From NCBI GenBank assembly GCA_937936675.1, contig CALDDL010000190.1, positions 1 to 25,234 of the forward strand: a stretch of DNA of 25,234 nt, written 5' to 3'. The position numbers were made by a program, and so were the translations under genes. Source of the stretch: an uncultured bacterium (GTDB taxonomy: Bacteria; Bacteroidota; Ignavibacteria; Ignavibacteriales; Melioribacteraceae). Of this stretch, positions 14,881 to 23,867 are shown piece after piece. The notes beneath the pieces are model-generated. The model was given only the letters and a program-made list of their open reading frames with translations. It searched no databases and was not told the DNA's origin. Numbering within the stretch: the stretch's first letter is position 1; each line of letters opens with the position of its first letter.

Positions 14881-15917
14881 TGGTCTCCGTTATTTTTATA
14901 TAATTTCTGATATAATTTTGATTTTCTGTTGGATATAAATGCATCGACAAATAATAATAGTAGTGCGGGAAATAGGAAATAATAATACCTATCTTCATAT
15001 TCGGTTACTTTCTTAGTGCCATATTCTGATTGCTCTAAATTAGATAACTTATTATATATTTCATTTAGTTCATCCGAATTTTGCTGAGTCTTAAAATATT
15101 CTCCGCCGGTATCTTTAGAAATCTGTTTTAATGTATTTTCATCTAATTTTGTTAAAACCGTATTTCCTGATAAATCTTTTTTAAATCCAAGATTATTTCC
15201 TCTTTCATCGTAAACAGGAATTGGTACACCCGTGATAGAACCGATACCAATTGTATATATTTTTATATTTTTATCCTTAGCTTTATCTATAGCCTTTTCG
15301 ATATCACCTTCGTGATCTTCTCCATCAGAAATTACAATAATTACTTTTTCTGTTACTTTATCTTCCTTAAATGAATCAGACGCCAGATCAATTGCCTCGG
15401 CAAGTGCGGTACCCGGTTGCGGAATCGATCCTGTATTTACAGTATTTAAAAATAAATTCGCCGCTCCATAATCGGTTGTAAGCGGAAACTGAATATATGC
15501 CCTGCCTGAAAATATTATCAATCCTATTCGATCTCCTTCTAATTTTTGAATTAACTTAGAGATATCAAATTTTGCTTTTTGTAATCGGTTCGGTTTAATA
15601 TCTTCAGCACTCATGCTAAGCGATACATCCAATGCTATATATACGTCTATACCAAGCTGTTTTACTTCCTCCACTCGAGTTCCTATCTGTGGATTCGCTA
15701 ATGTTAATATTATAAGAACCAACGCAAATGAATAAATACCGAATTTTATATGGTTCTTTATCGTGCTTCTTTCCGGGATTACATGCTTATGTAATTGGAG
15801 TCCAATAAATTTTTCTAAAAATAATTTTTCCTTCTTATAAAAATAATAATATATCAAGACCATTATAGGAATGATATATAATAAATGAAGATATTCCGGA
15901 TTAGCAAATCTGAACAT
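14877..15917 (-). CDS. batB: BatB: membrane-anchored von Willebrand A protein
   Basis: This 346-residue protein has membrane helices at about 12-28 and 58-76 and one near 312-332, with a vWA domain between (about 88-300) that faces the periplasm by family precedent. The metal-ion adhesion site is intact: DVSLS at 97-101, then a conserved Thr in GTALAEA and VISDGEDHEG. The AEDIKPNRL stretch after the first motif is typical of both BatA and BatB. It is paralogous to the neighbouring batA gene, separated from it by a single base, and overlaps batC by 4. The BatB call over BatA rests on gene order: it follows batA and precedes batC. Confidence 0.9.
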   Translation of the reverse strand: MFRFANPEYLHLLYIIPIMVLIYYYFYKKEKLFLEKFIGLQLHKHVIPERSTIKNHIKFGIYSFALVLIILTLANPQIGTRVEEVKQLGIDVYIALDVSLSMSAEDIKPNRLQKAKFDISKLIQKLEGDRIGLIIFSGRAYIQFPLTTDYGAANLFLNTVNTGSIPQPGTALAEAIDLASDSFKEDKVTEKVIIVISDGEDHEGDIEKAIDKAKDKNIKIYTIGIGSITGVPIPVYDERGNNLGFKKDLSGNTVLTKLDENTLKQISKDTGGEYFKTQQNSDELNEIYNKLSNLEQSEYGTKKVTEYEDRYYYFLFPALLLLFVDAFISNRKSKLYQKLYKNNGDQ

Positions 15918-15918
15918 A

Positions 15919-16911
15919 TTAAGGCATTTTCCTTAAGTATAATTTTGTAATAAAAAATTCTAAGAGAAGAAAAAAGAATCCTGCCCAAACCCAATTATAA
16001 AAAAGCTCTGCTGCTTTTCTATATGATGTTACTTCTACTCTTGTTTTTTCTAAACGATCGATCTCGTTATATATATTTTCTAAACTTTTATTTCCTGTGG
16101 CTCTAAAATAATTTCCGCCAGTTTGCTTAGAAATATTTTTTAATAGATTTTCATCAATCTCCACAGGAACCATCTGATATCTTCTTCCGAATGGAGTATT
16201 AAATGGATATGGCGCTTGCCCCATAGACCCCACGCCAACTGTATAAATTCTTATGCCAAATTTTTGAGCGATCTGTGCTGCTGTCATAGGGTCAATTTCT
16301 CCCGAATTATTAACACCATCTGTAAGGAGAATCATTACTTTACTTTTTGCTTTGCTAGTCTTTAATCTATTAACACCATTTGCAATCGCATTACCAATTG
16401 CGGTACCATCCTCCACCATTCCACTATACACTTCTTTAAGTAAATTTCTTAATACCATATAATCAATAGTAAGCGGAACTTGAGTAAAACTTTCACCGGC
16501 AAAAATCACCAATCCGATTTTATCGGTAGTCCTTCCTTTAACAAATTTATCTATTACATTTTTTGCAGCTTCTAATCTATTTGGTTTAAAATCTTCTGCA
16601 AGCATACTTCCAGAAATATCAAGAACCATTGCAATATCAATCCCCTCGGTATAAACATTTTCACCTGAAGAAAAAGATTGGGGACGTGCCATAGCTATTA
16701 GAAAGAGTGATAAAGCTATCATTCTTAATATAAAAGGAAGATGAGCCAATCGCTCTTTAATGCTTTCTTTTGCTTCTCCGAATAGATCGAATGATGAATA
16801 TTTTAGCTCTGTAAAAAGATATCTGTTTTTCTTCCAATAAAAATAACTAAGCAATGGTATCAGTATTAAAAGGTATAGGAATATCGGATATGCAAACGTT
16901 ACATCACCCAT
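15919..16911 (-). CDS. batA: BatA: membrane-anchored von Willebrand A protein
   Basis: This 330-residue protein shares the BatB plan: two N-terminal membrane helices (about 9-26 and 58-75), a vWA domain (about 88-290) and a C-terminal helix (about 308-326). The metal-ion site is DISGS at 98-102, followed by MLAEDFKPNRLEAAK, GTAIGNAI and LLTDGVNNSGE. Family evidence links BatA to protein-protein work in the envelope together with BatB and the TPR proteins. The ATG lies 8 bases inside the end of the upstream short BatD-like gene, so expression is coupled. Duplication of an ancestral vWA gene gave the batA/batB pair, as in other Bat operons. Confidence 0.9.
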   Translation of the reverse strand: MGDVTFAYPIFLYLLILIPLLSYFYWKKNRYLFTELKYSSFDLFGEAKESIKERLAHLPFILRMIALSLFLIAMARPQSFSSGENVYTEGIDIAMVLDISGSMLAEDFKPNRLEAAKNVIDKFVKGRTTDKIGLVIFAGESFTQVPLTIDYMVLRNLLKEVYSGMVEDGTAIGNAIANGVNRLKTSKAKSKVMILLTDGVNNSGEIDPMTAAQIAQKFGIRIYTVGVGSMGQAPYPFNTPFGRRYQMVPVEIDENLLKNISKQTGGNYFRATGNKSLENIYNEIDRLEKTRVEVTSYRKAAELFYNWVWAGFFFLLLEFFITKLYLRKMP

Positions 16912-17851
16912 TTATTGCTACTCCGTTATTTCTTTCCTTTATCTCTTTTGCCTTCTTCACAAAATCATAAGCTTGTGCCATCATCTCCTCATTCACTTTT
17001 GGCATTGGATTAAACTTTGCAAATTTTACCATATCTGCATTCTCAAAAAATCTGTTTGCAGAATCTAAAATTTCTTTATCCTCCGTAATCACTTCACTTA
17101 AACTTATCATCAATTCGCCCGATGTAATTTCCATTGCAGGAATATTAAAATCAGCCTCAATATATCTTCTTATTATTTCTGTAATTTCTGTATGATATTC
17201 TTTTATCAATCCTTGCTGCCACAATTTTCTGCCTTCTAAAGATTGTAGTGCCTCTAAAGCAATATTGTATGCGGGAATATAAATTGGTTTCTCTTCCGGT
17301 AGTATATTTGCTTTTTTCTTTTGATAGCGAGAGTATAAATAATATCCCAATAAAGCTAAAAGTAATACTCCTACTACTATTAAAATTATAATCCATGGAC
17401 TTAAACTTATTTCCAATGGTTCTTTTACATCTTTAATTTCTTCGTCCGCATTTACTAATATTTTTTTTACGCTTAATTTTATCTCACTAGTTTGAGTTTG
17501 TTTTTGGTCTGCACTATTGCCTTGAGTATAATAAATAATTATTGGCGGGATTTTTATTTCTGCCGAATCATATTTAGAAAATATGAACGTATGCTTTTCA
17601 ATTACATTCTCACCATCTTCTTTTTTCTCGATAGGAAGATTCTTTATAAATTCTAATTCTTTCACCGAATCTTTTACTGCGGGAATAATTGGCTTAATGC
17701 TTTTACTGTATTTTAATTCAAGATGGAGCTGAATATAATCGCCTACATAATAACTCGCCGAATCTGTATAACTTTGTACTGTTATATCCTGCGCATTTAT
17801 TGTAACAACTGATATAAATAAAAGTAAAATTAATCTGTAAATTTTTACCAT
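16904..17851 (-). CDS. Short BatD-like membrane protein of the Bat operon
   Basis: This 315-residue protein has a signal peptide (about 1-20, ending TINAQ). A beta-rich periplasmic domain spans about 21-130 (YYVGDYIQLHLELKYSKS, then IEKHTFIFSKYDSAEIKIPP), and one membrane helix lies at about 152-174. A cytoplasmic helical region follows at about 175-315 (YNIALEALQSLEGRKLWQQG, then ITEIIRRYIEADFNIPAMEI). That layout resembles BatD with most of its Ig-like units removed. Short proteins of this plan, sometimes annotated DUF4381-like, commonly lie between the DUF58 and batA genes. It overlaps the DUF58 gene by 7 bases and batA by 8. Specific function is unknown. Confidence 0.72.
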   Translation of the reverse strand: MVKIYRLILLLFISVVTINAQDITVQSYTDSASYYVGDYIQLHLELKYSKSIKPIIPAVKDSVKELEFIKNLPIEKKEDGENVIEKHTFIFSKYDSAEIKIPPIIIYYTQGNSADQKQTQTSEIKLSVKKILVNADEEIKDVKEPLEISLSPWIIILIVVGVLLLALLGYYLYSRYQKKKANILPEEKPIYIPAYNIALEALQSLEGRKLWQQGLIKEYHTEITEIIRRYIEADFNIPAMEITSGELMISLSEVITEDKEILDSANRFFENADMVKFAKFNPMPKVNEEMMAQAYDFVKKAKEIKERNNGVAING

Positions 17852-18732
17852 CTTTTTTCACGCATTTTAAAGAAATTAATCATTGGTTTAATGTATGAAT
17901 CATTATCATCTTCTTTGATATTTACTTCTATGGAATCCACACTGCTTGAGATAAAAATACTCTTTCTTATTTCCAATCTTCTTTTAAGAGTTTCATTGAA
18001 CCATGCTTGAACGCTTTGTGAGCTTGTATCAAGATGTCTGACCATATTGCTCTCTGCATCATAGACTCTTATAAGTCCACCTTTAGGAATCGATAATTCC
18101 CGCGGGTCAGTTATCGCTATCGAAATTAAATCATGTTTTTTACTTACTGTCTTTATAATTTTTTCGTATCCTAAATCCATAAAATCAGATACAAGGAAGG
18201 CAATAGATTTTTTCTTTATGGCATGATTGAAAAACTCTAATGCAGTTTTAATATTTGTCTGCTTTGCCTGAGGTTCATAAGTTAGAACTTCTCTTATAAT
18301 CCTTAAGACGTGACTCTTCCCTTTTCTTGGAGGAACAAATTTTTCAATTTTATCTGTAAATAATATCAATCCAACCTTATCGTTATTTTGAAGAGCCGAA
18401 AACGCAAGCACACCACTTAATTCTGCAGCTATCTGCTGCTTAGTTTTATGAAGGCTCCCGAATCCCATCGAACTGCTCATATCGACAATTAGCATAACGG
18501 TAAGTTCTCTTTCCTCTTCGAATATTTTTACGAATGGATGTCCGAAACGTGCCGTTACATTCCAGTCAATACTCCTTATATCATCGCCGGGTTGGTATTC
18601 TCTTACTTCGGAAAATGCCATACCTCTCCCCTTGAATACAGAATGATATTCTCCCGAAAAAATGTCGTTGACTAATGCTTTAGTACGAATCTCAATTTGG
18701 CGTATCTGCTTAATCTGTTCGTTTGATGGCAT
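17845..18732 (-). CDS. DUF58 family protein of MoxR-Bat operon
   Basis: This 295-residue protein contains the DUF58 hallmark at about residues 35-62 (FKGRGMAFSEVREYQPGDDI followed by RSIDWNVTAR) and a vWA-like fold with DMSSS at 84-88. There is no signal peptide or membrane helix, so it is predicted cytoplasmic, unlike BatA and BatB. DUF58 proteins nearly always follow moxR, and the pair is thought to act together as chaperone and vWA partner in metal-cofactor or complex maturation; that role is inferred from the family. Only one base separates it from the moxR stop, and it overlaps the next gene by 7 bases. Confidence 0.9.
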   Translation of the reverse strand: MPSNEQIKQIRQIEIRTKALVNDIFSGEYHSVFKGRGMAFSEVREYQPGDDIRSIDWNVTARFGHPFVKIFEEERELTVMLIVDMSSSMGFGSLHKTKQQIAAELSGVLAFSALQNNDKVGLILFTDKIEKFVPPRKGKSHVLRIIREVLTYEPQAKQTNIKTALEFFNHAIKKKSIAFLVSDFMDLGYEKIIKTVSKKHDLISIAITDPRELSIPKGGLIRVYDAESNMVRHLDTSSQSVQAWFNETLKRRLEIRKSIFISSSVDSIEVNIKEDDNDSYIKPMINFFKMREKRW

Positions 18733-18733
18733 T

Positions 18734-19717
18734 TTAAGGTACTTCTACTTTGTTCAATATCTTCTGAATAATTGCATCCGAATTAATCTCTTGAGCCTCG
18801 GCTTCATAAGTAACGGCAATGCGATGCCTCATTACATCAGCGCAAATACTTCTTACATCTTCAGGTACTACATATCCGCGTCTTTTAATAAATGCCATCG
18901 ATTTCGCTCCATTGGCTAAATTAAGTGTCGCTCTTGGAGAGGCACCGTAACTAATTAAATCTGTCAATTCATTTAATCCATAATCTGCCGGATTACGTGT
19001 TGCAAAAACTATATCAAGTATATATTTCTCAACTTTTTCATCAATATAAATATCTTTCACAACCTTACGAGCACGTATGATATCTTCTTTAGTAACTACC
19101 GCGTTTATATTTTCAGAAATATCATTTGTGTACATTCGCATTATCTTTAATTCTTCTTCTTTGCTTGGGTATGTAATTTTGATCTTTAGCATAAAACGAT
19201 CTACTTGTGCTTCCGGTAATGGATACGTTCCTTCTTGCTCGATCGGATTTTGAGTTGCCAATACTAAGAATGGTTCATCTAATTGAAAAGTTGTATCACT
19301 GATTGTTACTTGACGTTCTTGCATCGCCTCTAGAAGTGCACTTTGTACTTTGGCAGGAGCTCGGTTGATTTCATCCGCTAATATAAAATTTGAAAATATC
19401 GGACCTTTTTTGATAGTAAAATTGCCATCTTTCTGATTATATATTAGAGTACCTAATAAATCCGCTGGTAAGAGATCGGGTGTAAATTGTATTCTCTGAA
19501 AATTTGCTTTCATAACAGATGAAAGCGATTTGATTGCCAAGGTCTTTGCCAGTCCCGGAACACCTTCTAATAATACATGCCCGTTAGAAAGAAGTCCAAC
19601 CACCAACTTTTCAACCATATTTTTTTGACCAACTATTGCTTTACTGATTTCATGGAATAGAACGTCGATAAACTCGCTTTCTTTTCTAATCCGTTCGTTT
19701 AAAACAGTAATATCCAA
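18734..19717 (-). CDS. moxR: MoxR-type AAA+ ATPase (TTG start)
   Basis: This 327-residue AAA+ ATPase heads the Bat operon. Walker A is GVPGLAKT at 52-59 and Walker B is FILADEINRA at 111-120, with ATQNPIEQEGTYPLPEAQVD for sensor 1 and neighbouring segments, the MoxR-specific form. The C-terminal lid has SYGASPRATLNL. MoxR proteins are chaperone-like ATPases partnered with vWA proteins. The start is TTG at 19717-19715: an AGGAGG ribosome site lies 7 bases upstream (19730-19725), and the next in-frame Met is at residue 34, after conserved sequence. Thus the rare start is well supported. No terminator or clear promoter could be fixed in the 99 bases upstream. Confidence 0.93.
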   Translation of the reverse strand: MDITVLNERIRKESEFIDVLFHEISKAIVGQKNMVEKLVVGLLSNGHVLLEGVPGLAKTLAIKSLSSVMKANFQRIQFTPDLLPADLLGTLIYNQKDGNFTIKKGPIFSNFILADEINRAPAKVQSALLEAMQERQVTISDTTFQLDEPFLVLATQNPIEQEGTYPLPEAQVDRFMLKIKITYPSKEEELKIMRMYTNDISENINAVVTKEDIIRARKVVKDIYIDEKVEKYILDIVFATRNPADYGLNELTDLISYGASPRATLNLANGAKSMAFIKRRGYVVPEDVRSICADVMRHRIAVTYEAEAQEINSDAIIQKILNKVEVP

Positions 19718-19724
19718 ATTTTAT

Positions 19725-19730
19725 CCTCCT
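19725..19730 (-). promoter_or_regulatory. Strong Shine-Dalgarno site deciding the moxR TTG start
   Basis: AGGAGG on the minus strand is a full match to the anti-Shine-Dalgarno sequence, 7 bases before the TTG codon of moxR. Most other genes in the window have weak or no such site because they sit in overlapping operons. Confidence 0.75.
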
Positions 19731-19816
19731 AGTTATGAAATCCCACGTAATTTTTACAAAAAGAAAAATTAAAAGTTTCTCTAAATTCTTTAAAATCTTT
19801 AAATAATCAAAGAAAA

Positions 19817-20992
19817 CTATAAATCTTTTACGAAAAAGAGCGCAAACTTAAGATAAGACGTTTCATTCATCTCCGGTAGAGACGGATGATCCATCGAAGC
19901 CGTATTGAAATACACTAATTTAATCTCTTTTTTTGCTTTTCTTGCCGCGTTCTGAACTGCTTCTAAAAATTCTTTCTTCTTTAAATGAAATGAACAAGAT
20001 GAAGTAGCTAATAATCCACCATTTACGATTATTTCCATACCAAGTTTGTTCAGTTTCTCATATCCGGCAACCGCACTTAGAAGATTCTTTTTATTCTTGG
20101 CAAATGCAGGCGGATCTAGATTTACAACGTCAAATTTTCTTCCTTCGGTTTTATATTTCTCTAATTCTTCAAATACATCACCAACAATCAACTCATAATT
20201 TGAAGAAAATCCATTGAGCTTAATATTCTTTTTTACGATTTCTATTTCCGTCTCTGATGAATCTATAAATGAAACCGAAACGGCATCTCCATTTATTGCA
20301 TTCAATCCAAAACCTCCGGAATTGCAAAAGCAATCAATCATAGTTTTACCTGAAACTAATTTCGCTAAGAAATGCCTATTATCAGATTGATCAAAATAAA
20401 AACCGGTTTTATGTCCCTTAGTAAAATTAATATTGTATTTAATTTCACCATCTGATATTACTTCATCTGTAATTTCTCCCAGATAAATATGGTCTTCAGT
20501 AGGAAGCCCTTCCAGTACTCTAAAATATTCTTCATTCTTCGAGAAAATATTCTTAGCACCTAACTCATTCTTTAATATCTCGCATATAAGCTCAATATTT
20601 TTTTCCATACCAAAAGAATATACTTGCAATACATAAGTATCATTATACTTATCTATAATAAGTCCAGGCAGGAAATCACTTTCGCTAAAAACTAATCTGA
20701 AAGATTCGCGCTCGGGGATACAAGATTTTCTTAATTCAAAGGCAGCTAATATTCTTTCCTTGAATAATTCATTTAGATTTTCAATTCTTCTTCTGCATAG
20801 AATTCTAACCGAGATAAGAGAATTCTTATTATAAAATCCTGCCCCAAGGAATTTATTCTTACTATCATATACATCTACAATACTTCCATTTTCAGGATTT
20901 TCTTCAATTAAATGAATCTCATTACTGAATATCCACAAATGTCCTTTTACAATCCTTCTTTCTTCATTCTTTTTTAATATTATCTTAGCCAT
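19817..20992 (-). CDS. rlmI: RlmI-type 23S rRNA (cytosine-C5) methyltransferase
   Basis: This 391-residue class I SAM-dependent methyltransferase has an N-terminal PUA-like RNA-binding domain (KGHLWIFSNEI), a linker with GLIIDKYNDTYVLQVYSFGM, and then the catalytic domain. Seen there: the SAM motif MIDCFCNSGGFGLNA, the DPPAF motif in NLDPPAFAKNKK, and the SCSFHLKK segment. RlmI methylates C1962 of 23S rRNA in E. coli; the same target here is inferred, and an RlmL/K-like role is less likely. I placed the start at 20992, because an ATG 33 bases further up lies inside a terminator hairpin, while this one has GAGG 5 bases ahead. It appears to be transcribed on its own. Confidence 0.88.
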   Translation of the reverse strand: MAKIILKKNEERRIVKGHLWIFSNEIHLIEENPENGSIVDVYDSKNKFLGAGFYNKNSLISVRILCRRRIENLNELFKERILAAFELRKSCIPERESFRLVFSESDFLPGLIIDKYNDTYVLQVYSFGMEKNIELICEILKNELGAKNIFSKNEEYFRVLEGLPTEDHIYLGEITDEVISDGEIKYNINFTKGHKTGFYFDQSDNRHFLAKLVSGKTMIDCFCNSGGFGLNAINGDAVSVSFIDSSETEIEIVKKNIKLNGFSSNYELIVGDVFEELEKYKTEGRKFDVVNLDPPAFAKNKKNLLSAVAGYEKLNKLGMEIIVNGGLLATSSCSFHLKKKEFLEAVQNAARKAKKEIKLVYFNTASMDHPSLPEMNETSYLKFALFFVKDL

Positions 20993-21010
20993 TCCTGCCT
21001 CATTTAAAAT

Positions 21011-21047
21011 AAAAAACCCCGACATTGAAAATACACAAAATCGGGGG
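21011..21047 (-). terminator. Rho-independent terminator after the DUF302 gene
   Basis: On the minus strand a CCCCGA stem arm (21022-21017 complement region) pairs with TCGGGG across an 18-base loop (arms at 21041-21046 and 21017-21022), followed directly by six T (21016-21011) and further T-rich sequence. It lies about 20 bases past the DUF302 stop and separates the bshB1-to-DUF302 block from rlmI. The stem is only 6 bp but fully GC-rich except its top pair. Confidence 0.6.
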
Positions 21048-21066
21048 TAAAAATATCTTATTTATT

Positions 21067-21453
21067 TTATAAGTTATTGAGAACCTTTTTTAATTTTTCT
21101 GTTATATCGGCAGCGGTCTCTTCGAGTAATGGATTGTTAACGTTCTTCATCGATTCCATTGGATTAACAAAACTGACTGAAACTTTTCCCTCTTTATTTT
21201 CTTGAACCACTACGTTACAAGGGAGCAGTACTCCAATATTTTCTTCAACTTGTAATACTTTATATGCAGAGGGTGGATTGCATGCTCCTAATATTTTGTA
21301 TTTTCTGAAGTCAACATCCAGCTTTTTCTTAAGCGTCTCTTTTACATCAATTTCCGTAAGTATTCCAAAACCTTCTTTTTTCAATTCTTCACCGATTTTT
21401 GCAATCGTCTCATCAAAACCTAAACTTAATACTCGATTATTATAATATGACAT
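21067..21453 (-). CDS. DUF302 family protein
   Basis: This 128-residue soluble protein has no signal peptide or membrane segment. It matches the DUF302 (PF03625) pattern: an N-terminal DETIAKIGEELKKEGFGILTE, the central ILGACNPPSAYKVLQVEENI with Cys58, then VLLPCNVVV with Cys79, and a terminal helix. Its biochemical role is not known; the family has been proposed to respond to thiol or metal stress in some contexts. The two conserved Cys are of interest beside a bacillithiol gene, but that link is inference. AGGAG lies about 7 bases ahead of the ATG. A terminator follows, so it ends its transcript. It lies 54 bases after the transporter gene. Confidence 0.85.
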   Translation of the reverse strand: MSYYNNRVLSLGFDETIAKIGEELKKEGFGILTEIDVKETLKKKLDVDFRKYKILGACNPPSAYKVLQVEENIGVLLPCNVVVQENKEGKVSVSFVNPMESMKNVNNPLLEETAADITEKLKKVLNNL

Positions 21454-21507
21454 ATCATTCTCCTTTTTTAATTTATATAAGTTAGATGATAATTTCTCTT
21501 AAACGGT

Positions 21508-22980
21508 TCAAAAGGTTAATAGTAAATATGATAATAAAGTAATAACTACTATGCAAATAAAATCTAAGAAAATTCCTGGTTTTACCATATCAATTATTTT
21601 CAATCTTTCGCTGCTAAAAATAATTGCATTCGGAGGAGTAGAAATCGGGAGCATAAATCCCATTGAAGCGGCAATGGTTGCAGGAATCATTATCAGTAAT
21701 GGATCAGTATTTATCTGAACAGCGAGCGATGCTAATACAGGAAGTGCAATCTGTGCAGTTGCTGTATTAGAAGTTACTTCCGAAAGGAATGTTATTACTA
21801 AACAAATAACTCCGATTATTATAATTAATGGAAATCCATTTAATGCAATAAATTGCTTCCCTATAATTTCTGATAGTCCACTCTTAATAAAACCTTCGGC
21901 AATTGCAAATCCACCTCCAAATAATAAAATTATATCCCACGGCACTTTTTTTATTACATCATTATCTATAATATACCCTCTTCTTGATTCATCTGATTTG
22001 GCAGGAAGAATAAAAAGTAAGAACGCCATCATTATTGCCACTGTTCCATCATCAATTAATTTATAATGTGGAAGTAATTTTGACCAGCCGGGAATTTTAA
22101 TAAATCCTAAATCTAATTCCACTCGGAATAACCAAAGAAGCGATGTAATGACAAAGACCGTCATTACAACTTTCTCTTCATAAGTTGTTTTGCCCAGAGA
22201 CTCCTTTTCCTTTCTTAAAATAACCGGATCGAATTCTAATCCTTTCTTAACAGGATAAAATACTTTTGCTATTAGGTACCAAAAAATAATTAACATCACA
22301 ATACTAATTGGTAATGCAATCTTAATCCATTCACCGAAAAGTATTGGTGGCTTTTCCGGAAAACTTATCGAATATACTCTTAAAAATACTAAATTGGGCG
22401 GTGTACCTATTAATGTAGCTATTCCTCCTATTGTACAGGCAAATGCTATTCCCAACATTAAAGCCTTGGAAAATGGTAACATATCCTCTTTTCCATATTC
22501 GTCTTCGAGTTTATGCATAATTGCTAATCCGATTGGAAGCACCATTAATGCAGTGGCTGTATTTGAAATCCACATTGAAATAAAAGCAGTCGCAATCATA
22601 AAGCCCAAAACCACTCCCGAAGGAGACGAACCAAACCACAGGATTACAGTCAATGCAACCCTCTTATGAAGATTCCATTTCTCCATAGCTAATGCAATTA
22701 TAAATCCGCCAATAAATAAAAATATTGTTGAATTTATATAAGACTGAGCAATTGAATTAGCTTCTAGGACTCCGAAAAGGGGAAAAATAATTAATGGGAT
22801 TAATGATGTAACGGATAAGGGAATCACTTCTGTCATCCATAGAACTGCCATGCTTATTGTAGCAGCTGCCACTATCTCTGCGTTGAATTTACCCGGTCCA
22901 AAATCAACCAAAAATAAAACTAAAAAAAATGAGACTATCGAAAAAGAAATTATTCCATACTGTATAGAACGCTTCTCCAT
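21508..22980 (-). CDS. SLC13/DASS-family sodium:carboxylate (or sulfate) symporter
   Basis: This 490-residue inner-membrane transporter has about 11 hydrophobic segments. The family's two substrate/sodium SNT motifs are present: WISNTATALMVLP (SNT at 139-141) and EVTSNTATAQIALP (SNT at 404-406), each followed later by a TPPN loop (GTPPN at 192-196 and STPPN at 447-451). Members bring in succinate, other dicarboxylates, citrate or sulfate with Na+. The NTATA form is closer to the dicarboxylate branch, but the substrate is not decided from motifs alone. It lies 26 bases after a dehydrogenase of the hydroxyacid family, which fits organic-acid use. Confidence 0.88.
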   Translation of the reverse strand: MEKRSIQYGIISFSIVSFFLVLFLVDFGPGKFNAEIVAAATISMAVLWMTEVIPLSVTSLIPLIIFPLFGVLEANSIAQSYINSTIFLFIGGFIIALAMEKWNLHKRVALTVILWFGSSPSGVVLGFMIATAFISMWISNTATALMVLPIGLAIMHKLEDEYGKEDMLPFSKALMLGIAFACTIGGIATLIGTPPNLVFLRVYSISFPEKPPILFGEWIKIALPISIVMLIIFWYLIAKVFYPVKKGLEFDPVILRKEKESLGKTTYEEKVVMTVFVITSLLWLFRVELDLGFIKIPGWSKLLPHYKLIDDGTVAIMMAFLLFILPAKSDESRRGYIIDNDVIKKVPWDIILLFGGGFAIAEGFIKSGLSEIIGKQFIALNGFPLIIIIGVICLVITFLSEVTSNTATAQIALPVLASLAVQINTDPLLIMIPATIAASMGFMLPISTPPNAIIFSSERLKIIDMVKPGIFLDFICIVVITLLSYLLLTF

Positions 22981-23006
22981 ACTTTCTCCAACAAATTTTT
23001 AGAGAC

Positions 23007-23867
23007 TTATTTTTTTGGATTTATTATCTCATAAAGAGCTGAATAATCTTTATCTCCGAGATTTTCTCTTACTGCATTAATTAGTATTTTTTTTACCGCT
23101 TCAATTATGGTTGTATCTATTTTAGCATCTTTGAATTGAGTCTCAATCAAATTTATATCTTTCAACATGTGCTTAAGAGGGAAATTTGGATTATCATAAT
23201 TTCTCGAATCATAATTACTTATCTTTTTCTCATAAGTCGGAGCATACAAAGCACTCTGCTTAAGTATGTTCATAAAAGGTATAGTATTCACATTATTTTT
23301 TATTAGATAAGAATAACTTGCAGAAAATATTGCTGCAAGTGATGGAATGAATTGATTTAATGCGAGTTTTATTGCCGCCGCACTACCAATTCCCCCGACA
23401 TAAGTGATATTCTCACTTATCAATTCGAGTACAGGTTTATATTTATTAACCAAATTTTCTTTGCCGCCGCATAAAATCATTAATGAATTGTCTTTAATTT
23501 GTGGGATACTCCCAAGCACCGGTGCTTCAATATATTCTCCGCCAAACGATTCTATTCTCTCTTCCAATAACTCACTTTCACCCGGTGAAATAGTGCTCAT
23601 TTGTATTATTGCCTTTTCATTAAAAGAATTAAATCTATCAGAAAAAAGTAAATTACATAATGCCGGATAATCCGTAACCATCGTAAAAATTATATCGCTT
23701 TCTTTTATTGCATGTTCCGGTGAATCCGCTACGATTGCTCCTTTCTCTTTTAGTCCGCTAGTTTTACTTTTTGTACGATTATAAATATATAATTGTTTTG
23801 CTTTACCAATAAATTTCTCTGCTAAGGGTTCACCCATTAATCCTGTTCCAAGAAAGGCAATTTTCAT
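23007..23867 (-). CDS. NADP-dependent beta-hydroxyacid dehydrogenase family enzyme
   Basis: This 286-residue cytosolic reductase has an N-terminal Rossmann fold with GTGLMG at residues 7-12 and NRT at 30-32. The Arg-Thr after the second strand favours NADP(H) over NAD(H). The substrate-binding segment is STISP at 91-95 and the family loop APVLGS at 115-120. Catalytic Lys is K167 with N171 in the AAAIKLALNQF helix. It belongs with 3-hydroxyisobutyrate dehydrogenase, glyoxylate/succinic-semialdehyde reductases and GLYR1-like proteins; the true substrate is not evident. It overlaps bshB1 by 4 bases and precedes the carboxylate transporter. Confidence 0.85.
   Translation of the reverse strand: MKIAFLGTGLMGEPLAEKFIGKAKQLYIYNRTKSKTSGLKEKGAIVADSPEHAIKESDIIFTMVTDYPALCNLLFSDRFNSFNEKAIIQMSTISPGESELLEERIESFGGEYIEAPVLGSIPQIKDNSLMILCGGKENLVNKYKPVLELISENITYVGGIGSAAAIKLALNQFIPSLAAIFSASYSYLIKNNVNTIPFMNILKQSALYAPTYEKKISNYDSRNYDNPNFPLKHMLKDINLIETQFKDAKIDTTIIEAVKKILINAVRENLGDKDYSALYEIINPKK

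Noticed and set aside
19718..19816. Repeated AAAGATTT/TTTAAAG strings between rlmI and moxR
   Set aside because: They are short, imperfect and AT-rich; no GC hairpin or promoter pair can be defined.
20993..21025. An 11-residue N-terminal extension of RlmI
   Set aside because: The upstream ATG falls inside the terminator hairpin, and the inner ATG has a GAGG site and a normal family N-terminus.
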